A stretch of DNA of 64,000 nt, taken from NCBI GenBank assembly GCA_033065855.1, contig JAVXUO010000788.1:1-64000 (forward strand), in the 5' to 3' direction. This document shows positions 10,889 through 19,593 of the stretch, in pieces. The first letter of the stretch is position 1. Every line of letters begins with the position of its first letter. The translations under genes were made by a program, and so were the position numbers. This stretch comes from Escallonia rubra. Taxonomy: Eukaryota; Streptophyta; Magnoliopsida; Escalloniales; Escalloniaceae. The notes beneath the pieces were generated by a model. It searched no databases. It was not told the origin of the DNA and saw nothing but the letters and a program-made list of their open reading frames with translations.

Positions 10889-11141
10889 TGTTAGAGAGAA
10901 ATGACGTGGAGAGCCTAATTGGGCCATGTGTAGCTGACTGGATGACATGTATGCTTTAAGGGGTAATAAGACCATTTTGTCCTTGAAAAACTAACAGATA
11001 CGTGGTCAAAGTGCCTCTTGACCGTCATCTGGTGTTGAAAACCAAGATTTTTAAAATTTTGGTGCTGGGTGCCAAAATTAGAACCATGAGGTGCTGGGTG
11101 CAACTGACCCCTAAGTATGGGGTGTAGCGTAAAATTAACCC
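10889..11141 (-). repeat. Right TIR of Pack-MULE
   Basis: Inverted copy of 9680-9931. Its outer end is CTACACC...GGGTTAATTTTA read on the minus strand, followed by the duplication TGGCAACATG. Confidence 0.92.
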
Positions 11142-11315
11142 TGGCAACATGCTACCATAGCTTGGCACACTAGTGAGTGTTAAAAAGAGGACAATGGTGC
11201 AAATGGTCCATGTTTCTAATGATCTGGCCAATGTCTAAAACCATGTAACATTTACTCAAACCAACATTAGTCTATCACCTCCAATGACAGGATGGTGATG
11301 TTAATTCCTAACTGC

Positions 11316-12080
11316 AAGCAGGGGCAAACTTATACGGCCTCTGCATTAGATAATCTCCTAAATCTGTAATGGGAGAAGAAATCTTTTTTACTTGTACTTT
11401 GTGAAATAAAAATAGATTGTTAGCACGTTCTTTTTGTGTTTATTGAGACACATTATCCCTAATTTTTGCCCCTATTGCTCGCCTTTTGAAATTTATTAAA
11501 CCATAAGGGACGCCATGACTTCTAAAGAGGTTGTAGCTTCATGCAAAGGAGAGACTATTTGGGTTGATACACACAGAAGTCATTGCAGCATTGGACCTTA
11601 TTTTTGCTTGAGAGATGAGCTTCCTCGTAACATCTCGGAAGCTCTAGTGTACATGGTGTTGCCATGGCTTTGTAATGAATGCATATGCCTTGACCATTAG
11701 CACAAGAAAGGTCTCCCTTCAATCCCTTCTTACACGAACAGATGGGTCCCTACATTCATATGGACCGCTATCTTCACATTGATTTCTAACTTGTAATTTG
11801 GTAAACACGTCTTTGGTCTTTGCTAATGAATGCACATGCCTTGACCATTAGCACGAGAAAGGTCTCCGTTCAATCGACTCTTCCACACACAGATAGGTCC
11901 CTGCATTCATATGGAAAGCAATGTTCACATTGATTTCTAACTTATAATTTGGGAAACCCCTCTTTTGTCTTGGCTTAGAGTTTGCTAGGAAGGTTAATGT
12001 TGGCAATTGTCAAAAGTTGAGGAAGATAATACTGTAATAATTAATCTGCCCAGTACGTAGGCAAGCAAAGGACAGTTTGC
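11316..12080. repeat. Segmental duplicate of 26812-27330
   Basis: Matches 26812-27330 in order, starting GGGGCAAA...TACGGCC and including TCTGTAATGGGAGAA, CTAATTTTTGCCCCTATT and GGGACGCCA(T/C)GACTTCTAAA. This copy contains an internal tandem duplication of about 151 bp (units starting near 11674 and 11825, AATGAATGCAYATGCCTTGACC); the other copy has one unit. No coding sequence is recognised. Both copies lie beside LRR kinase debris. Confidence 0.8.
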
Positions 12081-12680
12081 TTGTCAATTTCTTGATAGAG
12101 GAAAACATGAATTTAACATTTTATGCTCAAGGATGCACTGGATTTCTTACACCAGATTGTATTATGCGAAAAATACACTGGAGATATGTATACACTGGGT
12201 AACCAATTGCCAATAACTAACAGGATATGTTTACATAGTGCCTCTTGTACACCACGTATGCAACCCCATATTTCTTTGCAAAAATCTTGTCGTCTGCTCC
12301 TTCCAGGAGTTCATGTCTTGTACATGCACTTCATGGTGATTTATGAGTTTACGTATGCCTTACGGTCAACTTTTTGGAATTGTGATTTTTATTTTCTTAG
12401 TTACCAGTGAAGAAAAGGATTTCTGCGACACAAGAAAAGTGACACCAATATTTTTTTTCAGCAAAAGTGTCGCAAAGTGGTTTCTCCACACTTCCCACAA
12501 CGCACAAGGCTTTCATCAAACATCGCAGATTTGTCTATCAGGAATTTCCCGACACTTCCTATATGCGTCAGCCACTTACTTATGATGCTTATATGCAACA
12601 CTTAAAAATGGTTCTCACAACGATGTAAATCCCGTTCCAAAATGAAAGTGATAATGTAATTCCTGCTCCAAAGTAAATAA
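12081..12680. other. Intergenic, no gene seen
   Basis: AT-rich. Small open frames (12123-12410, 12343-12585) have no recognisable features. 12420-12560 holds scattered GTGTCGCAAAG / TTCCCGACAC-type words that may belong to the decayed repeat to its right. Confidence 0.4.
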
Positions 12681-13100
12681 TTAAATACAAAAAAACGACA
12701 TTCAATGACGAACGATATTCGTCAAGAAAAGCTTTCAGATTGGCGAGAAAAACTTATATCGGCAAATAATGTTCGATACCTGGTTCTTCTACAACGCGCC
12801 GTCAAGAAAGGTCTTCCTTGACGAACTTCTAACTTTGTCGTGAAATTAAATATGCCCTGTGTTGACAAACTTCCACCTGTCAAGAAATATTGCACCTTTA
12901 ACAACGAACTGGTTTGTAGTTAGAGCTCTTAAGAATTCATCAAGAATAGTTCATGTTCGTCGACAATGAGTATATTTCTTGACGAAGTGGACTCCGTCTG
13001 CGTATTCGTCTCATTTGACAACTTAACTGCATCGTTGAAGTTATGCATTCAATGACGAAGAGGGTTGCCACTATAAGCTATTCCTTCAATGACAAATTCA
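12681..13100. mobile_element. Decayed DNA transposon end with TGACGAA motifs
   Basis: Dense inverted and direct copies of a short motif (TCAATGACGAA, TTCGTCAAGAA, CTTGACGAA, TTCGTCGACAA) at intervals of 20-60 bp. The arrangement resembles the subterminal repeats of CACTA-type elements but uses a different motif from the TTTAGCGACGG family. No clear CACTA terminus or target duplication could be found, so the class is uncertain. Confidence 0.45.
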
Positions 13101-13369
13101 TCTACTGATGTACTTTCTTTCTTATCTACATCGCAATTGCTCTCTGATCGTTTTATAGCAAATAATACATAACAAATTGATCCAAAATCCGGTACCGTGC
13201 CTCAAATAAAAGCAAAAAAACTTATCATTATATGGATGAAACAATGGATATTTGTAACAGGTACATGATTACATCATTCAAAAAAAAAACAAAAAACTAG
13301 AAACGAGCCAAAGAAATATCTTGTGTGTATAAAATACACTTTCGGATTGAGATATTTGGTGAATTCTAC

Positions 13370-13665
13370 ATTAAACTCGACTCATGGTAGACTTCCATTA
13401 TAAGCCAACCTCTTCTGGAATCCTTCCTTACAGTGAATTCTACATTAAACTCAACTCTCTTAAGCTTTGAGATATTTGGTGCCGGTAAATCTGTTATTTG
13501 CAAGAAAGATATTTTCAAGGTTAGGCAACTCATCCTCAAATTTTGGTGAAGACTTGACTTGCATAGACTCGACTCATGGTAGACTTCCATTATAAGCCAC
13601 ATACTTTGGTGAAGACTTCACTACCGCATAGGCTTGTGAAAGTTGTACCTCTAGTCGCTTCAAGA
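13370..13665 (-). pseudogene. LRR kinase fragment with duplicated flank
   Basis: 13428-13535 matches the LRR-coding stretch at 2287-2400 (TTAAACTCACTCTCTTAAGC, then GGTTAGGCAACTCATCC), so it is a piece of the same kinase family on the minus strand. It is bracketed by a direct repeat of about 29 bp starting GACTCATGGTAGACTTCC at 13379 and 13569 (period 190). 13567-13664 resembles the kinase upstream region at 9447-9545. No open frame of useful length remains. Confidence 0.7.
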
Positions 13666-14375
13666 CAAAGAAAAGCTCATAATTTCCAACCTTTGTTTGT
13701 TTTTTCTACTTTAACGTACTCGTTGCAGTCTTTAGGGTCCCTGCTATTAGGAAACAGGCAGCCAGAAACTTTTTCCATGAGGATCTGCGTGTAAATTCAG
13801 TTAAACCGTTGAAAAGCAAGAAGGTTTTCAATTTACAAATGCTGGCACTGTTGCCGCTGCTGCCAAGGTGTCCATACGGTCAATATGTAAAACAGTTTCT
13901 TTCTTGAAACGCTCACGCACGCGCACATGTGCGAAGATAAGTTTTGTAAGGTGCGTGGGCTTGATAGATCATGACATGATCACGTGTGAACAGTGACGGA
14001 GCCGGAAGTTTTGGACGGGGTGGGCACCTAATCGATCAGTTAACTCAAAATGTATTGAAACTAACAAACAGTTAACTCAAAATGAACACATCTCGAAATA
14101 GCACAATTGAAATCACCTATTGGCTCATGTAAATTTGTGGGTGGATGTGCAAATTTAATTACACATTTTTTTTTAAAAAAAACATGTGCTTTACTGGATC
14201 AAAATAGACTCTTCAAATTTTGTGTCGCACCTTTTGTCGAACAAATGGTGTGCAAGTATAGAAACAAGGAAACTCGGCGACAATCTTTATTAACTTGTTA
14301 AATCATTCAAATTTATTACATATGAGCCAATACCTAACAAGACACTTGAATGAGAACACAAATAAATTTCTACTT
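13666..14375. other. Flank of element B, possible decayed repeat
   Basis: No gene is recognised. CAGTGACGGAGCCGGAAG near 13990 resembles the start of common plant non-autonomous transposons. I could not find a matching opposite end across element B. Confidence 0.4.
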
Positions 14376-14381
14376 CTCAGT

Positions 14382-14782
14382 TGTTGTGGATGAAATCTGG
14401 AACACGCTTCCGATGATTCGCAAGCAAACCTGCGCAGCAAAAACGACACCGGTTACTTCGCCGGAAGTGTTTCCGGCGGAGACACTCCGATGCTTAAGTC
14501 AGTTGATCTGTCTGAATATGACTATTATTGTTAAACCAGACCACTCACCTCTTTCTTTGTCTCCATTTCCTTTATATAGAGTTCTCAATCAGAGGATAGT
14601 TATGTCTCCTTATTAGGGGGTTACTCTAATCAGGAGATTTATTCCGGATTAACGATCCGTTAATCTCCTTTAATGGACTGTTACCATCATTTATGGAGAA
14701 GTGGATTCAATATATAAGTTATGATTCTTCCGGATGATGACACGTGTCGTCATCTTGGCTCTTGCTAATTTTACCCATATCA
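14382..14782 (-). repeat. 3' LTR of element B
   Basis: 401 bp copy of 24337-24737. On the minus strand it begins TGATATGGGTAAAATTAGC and ends ATCCACAACA. Confidence 0.93.
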
Positions 14783-14922
14783 TTTGCCCCCCATTCCATG
14801 TTTTCTTCTTGAAGAAGATTATGGAATGTTTGGAATGCCTTCCATTCTGCCTGATTTAAAACCCATTCGGCCAATATGAGCTGAAGAAAAATATCTTAGG
14901 GGCCGAATAGATCAGGCTGGGG

Positions 14923-15640
14923 ACTCGTCTACTCGGCCTGGCCGAGTAGAGATGCTATAGGAACTTTGCCAAGCCTATGATTTGGGAAGTCGTCTACTCG
15001 GCCTGGCCGAGCAGAGGTGTCCTCGAAAGTTGTTTACTCGGCTTGGCTGAGCGGAGACATCTTTGGAAGTCGTCTACTCGGCTTGGCCGAGCAGAGACTC
15101 CATTGGAAGTCGTCTACTCGGCTTGGCCGAGCAGAGGCTCCTTTGGAAGTCGTCTACTCGGCTTGGCCGAGCAGAGGCGCCTTTGGAAGTCGTCTAGGCG
15201 TCTTGGCCGAGGAGAGACTCCTTTGGAAGTCGTCTATTCGGCGTGGCCGAGGAGAGACTCCTTTGGAAGTCGTCTACTCGGCTTGGCCGAGGAGAGACTC
15301 CTTTGGAAGTCGTCTACTCGGCTTGGCCGAGCAGAGACTCCTTTGGAAGTCGTCTACTCGGCTTGGCCGAGCAGAGACTCCTTTGGAAGTCGTCTACTCG
15401 GCTTGGCCGAGCAGAGACTCCTTTGGAAGTCGTCTACTCGGCTTGGCCGAGCAGAGATGTCCTTGGAAGTCGTCTACTCGGCTTGGCTGAGGAGAGATGT
15501 CCTTGGAAGTCGTCTACTCGGCTTGGCCGAGCAGAGACTTGGATTTTCTATTTGGCCTTGCCTAACGTAGGTGCCCTTGGAGGTCTTCTATTCGGCTTGG
15601 CCGAACAGAGACTCAGGGATTTCTACTCGGCTTGGTCGAG
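14923..15640 (+). repeat. Satellite array, 40 bp unit
   Basis: About 17 head-to-tail copies of a 40 bp unit built on GTCTACTCGGCTTGGCCGAG, then CAGAGACTCCTTTGGAAGTC. The middle copies (15260-15470) are nearly identical and the edges diverge. GCCGAG and CTCGGC make each unit partly palindromic. Because 40 is not a multiple of three, all three plus-strand frames stay open for long stretches; these apparent proteins (for example 14977-15570) are artefacts of the repeat. Confidence 0.95.
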
Positions 15641-15654
15641 CGGAGATGTGGCCT

Positions 15655-16290
15655 TTTGCCCTTGTCGAGCAGAGGCGTGTGGTCCATTGTGCCCGTCTGC
15701 TCCACAGAGGCCAGGGACCAAAGTTGCTCGTCTACTCGTCAAGAGCAGAGGCGTGTGGTCCATTGCGCTCGTCTGCTCGGCAGAGGCTAGGGACCAAAGT
15801 TGCTCGTCTGCTCGTCAAGAGCAGAGGCGTGTGGTCCATTGCGCCCGTCTTCCTCGCTGAGGCTAGGGACCACAGTCGCTCGTCTGCTCGTCAAGAGCAG
15901 AGGCGTGTGGGCCATTGCGCTCCTCTGCTCGGAAGAGGCTAGGGACCAAAGTTGCTCGTCTGCTCGTCAAGAGCAGAGGCGTGTGGTCCATTGCGCTCGT
16001 CTGCCCGGCAGAGGCTAAGGACCACAGGCGCACGTCTGCTCGTCAAGAGCAGCGGCGTGTTGTCCATTGCGCTCGTCTGCTCGGCGGAGGATAGGGAGCA
16101 AAGTAGTTCGTCTGCACGTCAACAGCAGAGGCAAGTGGTCCATTGCGCTCGTCTGCTCAGCAGAGGCTAGGGACCAAAGTAGCTCGTCTACTCGTCAAGA
16201 GCAGAGGCGTGTGGTCCATTGCGCTCGTCTGCTCGGCAGAGGCTAGGGACCAAAGTTGCTCGTCTGCTCGTCAAGAGCAGAGGCGTGTCC
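15655..16290 (+). repeat. Satellite array, 76 bp unit
   Basis: About eight copies of a 76 bp unit: GCAGAGGCGTGTGGTCCATT, GCGCTCGTCTGCTCGGCAGA, GGCTAGGGACCAAAGTTGCT, CGTCTGCTCGTCAAGA. It shares the CGTCTGCTCGGC core with the neighbouring 40 bp array, so the two probably arose from one ancestral monomer. It ends about 130 bp before the TATA box of the antisense ORF. Open frames across it are repeat artefacts. Confidence 0.93.
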
Positions 16291-16423
16291 ATTCGGTTCT
16301 ATTGTCGTTACCGTCATGGGGTAAATAGGTAATCTTGCTCCTGTCAAATTTTTAGATGTATGCCACGTGTCAAGTGACTTGATTGGTCATGAGATCTCAT
16401 CCATTGGATGGGTCTGTTGTTTT

Positions 16424-16433
16424 CTATATAAGG
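16424..16433 (+). promoter_or_regulatory. TATA box for the antisense ORF
   Basis: CTATATAAGG on the plus strand, about 175 bp before the ATG at 16608, followed by a CT-rich leader. Spacing and sequence fit a plant RNA polymerase II promoter that would transcribe against the element's own direction. Confidence 0.65.
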
Positions 16434-16607
16434 AGTGAAAGCTTCTCTACCCACTTCACTACTTGCTTCATTTTCTCAGAGAGTGAGGGAGAGAGATCGT
16501 TTTGGGGCTTTTGAAGATTTTTAAGTTTGAGTTTGAAGATCTTCTCTTTTTCTTCAAGTAAGTTTCAAACTTTTTTCTTTTGAAATCCTCTGTTTTGATC
16601 TGAAATT

Positions 16608-17378
16608 ATGTCAAATGAAGGTGAGGAACATGTTTCTGAACCTGACCTACTAGGTTTTAGGATAGAGCCTACCTTTGATCCCTTATTCTTAGAAATTGGT
16701 GTTCCCTTGGTTCCATTTCAAGAATCGAGGGGTGTGCCTGCTAAGGAAGTTTTAACGGAGAACGCCCAATCTCCCAAGCCTTTCGACGCGCACACGCTAA
16801 GGAGTAAGCTAAGTAGTTACGATCTGAAGCTTCTTCGTGATCGTTGTGAAATTCCGCCGATTGTAAAATTAAGGCTTCCTGACGAGGATGAAGCGGGAAA
16901 CATGAGGACAGTTGATGAGATAGTTGTTTATTGGGACATGTTTATCAATGGTTTTAGAATTCGCCTCCACCCTTTCTTTGTCAGGCTTCTAAATACTTAT
17001 GGGCTTGCACCTGGCCAGCTTTCTCCCCATGCGTGGTGCTTTATGAGTTTCTTCATCTACCAATGCCATAAGCTAGGATTAAACCCTAGAGTTAGGGTAT
17101 TCAGATGGTTCTTTACCATCTGTGCAATCACTAAACAAGTAGGTTGGAATTTTTTAAGTCGTCGTCCAAAGGCCGAAGCCAACCTGTTTCCACACCCCCC
17201 ATCATCCAATCATAATTGGAAGGAGAGGTTCATGTTTGTTAAGCTGCCCAAGTCTCAAAGGGGCGAGGTCTGTAATGTATGGCTCCCAGAATGTGAGACG
17301 AGGGCTTGTAATAGATTGAAAGAAAAGGACTTGTCGGAAACTGACCTTGAGCATATTGCGAAGCTTAAGGGAGCGTGA
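16608..17378 (+). CDS. Antisense ORF of Tat element, N-terminal part
   Basis: 257 codons including the stop. It resembles the 'putative gypsy type transposon' proteins encoded antisense between pol and the 3' LTR in plant Tat elements; their molecular role is not established. The conserved core is about residues 60-190: LRSKLSSYDLKLLRDRCEIP, then VYWDMFINGFRIRLHPFFVR, LNTYGLAPGQLSPHAWCFMS and CHKLGLNPRVRVFRWFF. It stops at a TGA (17376-17378). The same frame then resumes without another stop through the next ORF at 17400, so one nonsense change may split a single protein of about 650 residues. A TATA box and leader precede it. The start was chosen because it is the first ATG after the leader and precedes the conserved region. 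Confidence 0.82.
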   Translation: MSNEGEEHVSEPDLLGFRIEPTFDPLFLEIGVPLVPFQESRGVPAKEVLTENAQSPKPFDAHTLRSKLSSYDLKLLRDRCEIPPIVKLRLPDEDEAGNMRTVDEIVVYWDMFINGFRIRLHPFFVRLLNTYGLAPGQLSPHAWCFMSFFIYQCHKLGLNPRVRVFRWFFTICAITKQVGWNFLSRRPKAEANLFPHPPSSNHNWKERFMFVKLPKSQRGEVCNVWLPECETRACNRLKEKDLSETDLEHIAKLKGA

Positions 17379-17399
17379 CCTTTAGAATCCAGATATCCA

Positions 17400-18569
17400 A
17401 TGAGTAATTTCGAGCTCCGTGAATGCGGCATCATTCTTCCCCTTGAGCCCCAAGATTTTGATGAGGAGGAGGGCGAGAATGATCCTGGTAAAGTTCTCAT
17501 CGAAACTTATATTTACCTAATATTGAATGGTGTACTTAACTTTGTTTCGTTTGCAGGAAACATGTCGTCGCGCGCACAAGGGGATCCTCCATTGTTCAAT
17601 GCCCAAGGCATTTTGGGGGAGATCATTCCTGACGAGCTGGCTACCGCTCACGGATTTGAGGATGTGCAAGAACTGGACTTCGGAGCTTTGGTGTCTGGGT
17701 CACAACCGAAGGTGGCTCAATCCGAAGACTTTGTCTTGGCTTTGTCTACGGTAGATAAGTCACAAGAAGGTACCAAGAAACGAAGAATCTCTGGTAGAGG
17801 TGGGAGCAGAGCCACTTCCTCTTCTGTTCGTCCTGACACTCCGCATCGTCCAGCCTGGGGAGTATCGATTGATGAGTCTGTCTTCAAATCTCCTCGCACG
17901 GCATGGGATTGGTCTAGTCATGCCATCATTCCCATGGACCGCAAGACATTGTCGGGCTACGGCGTTAATGAGACGGCCAATGGCATGGTCCAACTGATGT
18001 CTCAGGCCATGGCACAGGTGCAAATCGGGGCTGAGAAGCTTATTGCCGCTGACAAAGTATTGGGCGAGGAGAAGAAAAATGTTATGATAGAGAACAATTT
18101 TCGTCGAGAGGCAGAGAAGAAGGTGGAGGACTTGGGCAGGAAGGTGGAGCAACTATCGACTCGAGTCAATTGCTTCGATGCTGAGAAGTCATCGATTGCT
18201 GCTCAGGCCGTGCAGCAGTTCAAGAAGTCTCAGTTCTTCATGGACCTGCGTTACCGTGACTCAAAAAGGGCACTTGTTCATGGTTATAAGGAGTGCGAGG
18301 TGGACATTTTGAAGGATCATCCTGAGTATGACTTGAGTATCTACGAGCATAAATTTGCTCGTGAAGCTGCTGCAGAGGATGCTCTTCGGGCTGAAGAAGC
18401 CACACGTAGAGCTGCTGGTCTGCGGGTGCCTAGTTCCTCCGTTAGTAGTGTCTGGGTGCTTCGGGGTCAGGATCAGGAACGATCCCAAGGCAATCGGTGT
18501 CTATGCCCGAAGATTCTTCTCATGAGCTGGTGGTGCCGGGGGATGTTGATGATCAGGATGAGTAGATAG
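17400..18569 (+). CDS. Antisense ORF of Tat element, C-terminal part
   Basis: 389 residues in the same frame as 16608-17378, separated only by a TGA and six codons. A likely 69 bp in-frame intron lies at 17488-17556 (donor GTAAAG, pyrimidine-rich acceptor TTTCGTTTGCAG); removing it leaves the frame open. After a basic segment (TKKRRISGRGGSR) there is a long charged coiled coil at about residues 200-330 (AEKLIAADKVLGEEKKN through AEDALRAEEATRR), typical of the C-terminal half of these antisense proteins. The function is unknown. The residues from about 355 on look non-conserved and the true end may differ. Confidence 0.75.
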   Translation: MSNFELRECGIILPLEPQDFDEEEGENDPGKVLIETYIYLILNGVLNFVSFAGNMSSRAQGDPPLFNAQGILGEIIPDELATAHGFEDVQELDFGALVSGSQPKVAQSEDFVLALSTVDKSQEGTKKRRISGRGGSRATSSSVRPDTPHRPAWGVSIDESVFKSPRTAWDWSSHAIIPMDRKTLSGYGVNETANGMVQLMSQAMAQVQIGAEKLIAADKVLGEEKKNVMIENNFRREAEKKVEDLGRKVEQLSTRVNCFDAEKSSIAAQAVQQFKKSQFFMDLRYRDSKRALVHGYKECEVDILKDHPEYDLSIYEHKFAREAAAEDALRAEEATRRAAGLRVPSSSVSSVWVLRGQDQERSQGNRCLCPKILLMSWWCRGMLMIRMSR

Positions 18570-18813
18570 GGTTTCTGTCTAGTAGAGTAGACTAAGATTT
18601 CCTGTTGTATTGCCTAGGATCCTAGTAACTTTTGAATTTTTAATGCAATCAGGTTTTTATTGACGCAATCAAATTTTTATTCATATCAAAACATGCCTCT
18701 GTAGCCAACTAAAAAGTAAGGCGATGAACTTAAAACATAAACAGACTGAGGCTGAGAGATCAGTTTAAAAACATAAACAGAGATTGGGAAGGGATTGCCC
18801 CCCTTCGGTCTGT
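18570..18813. other. Spacer between converging ORFs
   Basis: AT-rich spacer between the ends of the antisense ORF (plus) and pol (minus). It probably holds the 3' ends of both transcripts. No other feature is seen. Confidence 0.5.
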
Positions 18814-19593
18814 TTATGGATAATATTGCCTTAAATGCATCGCATTCCATGTTCGAGGAATTGCCTTGCCATCCAACTGTTCCAAGTGATAGGCCCATGG
18901 GCCTCCTAATCTCACAACTCTGTAAGGGCCCTCCCAGTTGGGTGCTAACTTATCGATGGCTTCGCGCGGGGCTGAAGCTTCGATGCGGCGTAGGACTAGG
19001 TCGCCCACTCGGAAAGCTCGTGGACGAACTCTCTGGTCATAAAACCTGGATACACGATGCTGGTAAGCTGCGAGGCGCATGGCCGCTTGCTCACGGCGTT
19101 CATCAAGGAGGTCGAGATTAGCTCGGAGAGCCTCCTCATTTTGTATTGGGGCATACGATGTGAGCCGAAGAGAAGGTAACCCTACTTCCACAGGTATGAG
19201 AGCTTCCGTTCCGAAAGACAGACTGAAGGGGGTTTCGCCAGTAGGAGTTCTAGTGGTGGTATTGTAGGCCCAAAGAATTTTGGGCAACTCTTCGACCCAT
19301 AAACCTTTCGCTCCATCCAGCCTCTTCTTTATCCCTTGAAGAAGTGTGCGGTTCGTGACTTCAGTTTGTCCATTCGTCTGTGGGTGTGCCACGGAAGTGA
19401 AGCGTTGCTCGATCGATAGATTAGTGCAAAAACTCCGAAAAGTTGAGTTGTCAAATTGTTTGCCATTATCTGTGACGAGCACCCGTGGAATTCCAAAACG
19501 GCAAACAATGGCGCGCCAGAAAAAGTCTTCACATTTCTTTTCAGTAATCGTGGCCAAGGCTTCTGCTTCTGCCCCACTTGGTGAATTAATCAA
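18814..19593 (-). CDS. Integrase core and C-terminus (pol, shifted frame)
   Basis: 260 codons in a frame different from the main gag-pol ORF. It starts inside the rve-type integrase core. GIPRVLVTDNGKQF supplies the second catalytic aspartate region; ERFTSVAHPQTNGQTEVTNR follows, where the catalytic glutamate (QTE) is present. Next comes the C-terminal GPY/F-like segment (APNWEGPYRVVRLGGPWAYH, then WNAMHLRQYYP). The first part of the core lies at the end of 19586-24295. The break lies near 19560-19600, where a tyrosine codon has become TAA and a small indel shifts the frame. The ATG at 19593 is only the first in this frame, not a real start. Confidence 0.9.
   Translation of the reverse strand: MINSPSGAEAEALATITEKKCEDFFWRAIVCRFGIPRVLVTDNGKQFDNSTFRSFCTNLSIEQRFTSVAHPQTNGQTEVTNRTLLQGIKKRLDGAKGLWVEELPKILWAYNTTTRTPTGETPFSLSFGTEALIPVEVGLPSLRLTSYAPIQNEEALRANLDLLDERREQAAMRLAAYQHRVSRFYDQRVRPRAFRVGDLVLRRIEASAPREAIDKLAPNWEGPYRVVRLGGPWAYHLEQLDGKAIPRTWNAMHLRQYYP

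Larger units (their letters stand above)
9680..11141. mobile_element. Pack-MULE carrying a WD40 gene fragment
   Basis: The element has about 252 bp terminal inverted repeats (9680-9931 and 10889-11141). Both start GGGTTAATTTTA on their own strand and read into CTACACCCCATACTTAGGGG. It is flanked by the direct duplication TGGCAACATG (9670-9679 and 11142-11151). Long TIRs plus a 9-10 bp duplication are the hallmark of Mutator-like elements. The 957 bp interior holds no transposase but a broken host gene fragment (LWD1/AN11 type) and a second GC-rich stretch, so it is a Pack-MULE. Confidence 0.93.

Noticed and set aside
14977-15942. Long plus-strand ORFs (up to about 205 codons) in all three frames
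   Set aside because: They arise because the 40 bp and 76 bp satellite units lack stop codons in several frames; the proteins are repetitive and shift frame every unit.
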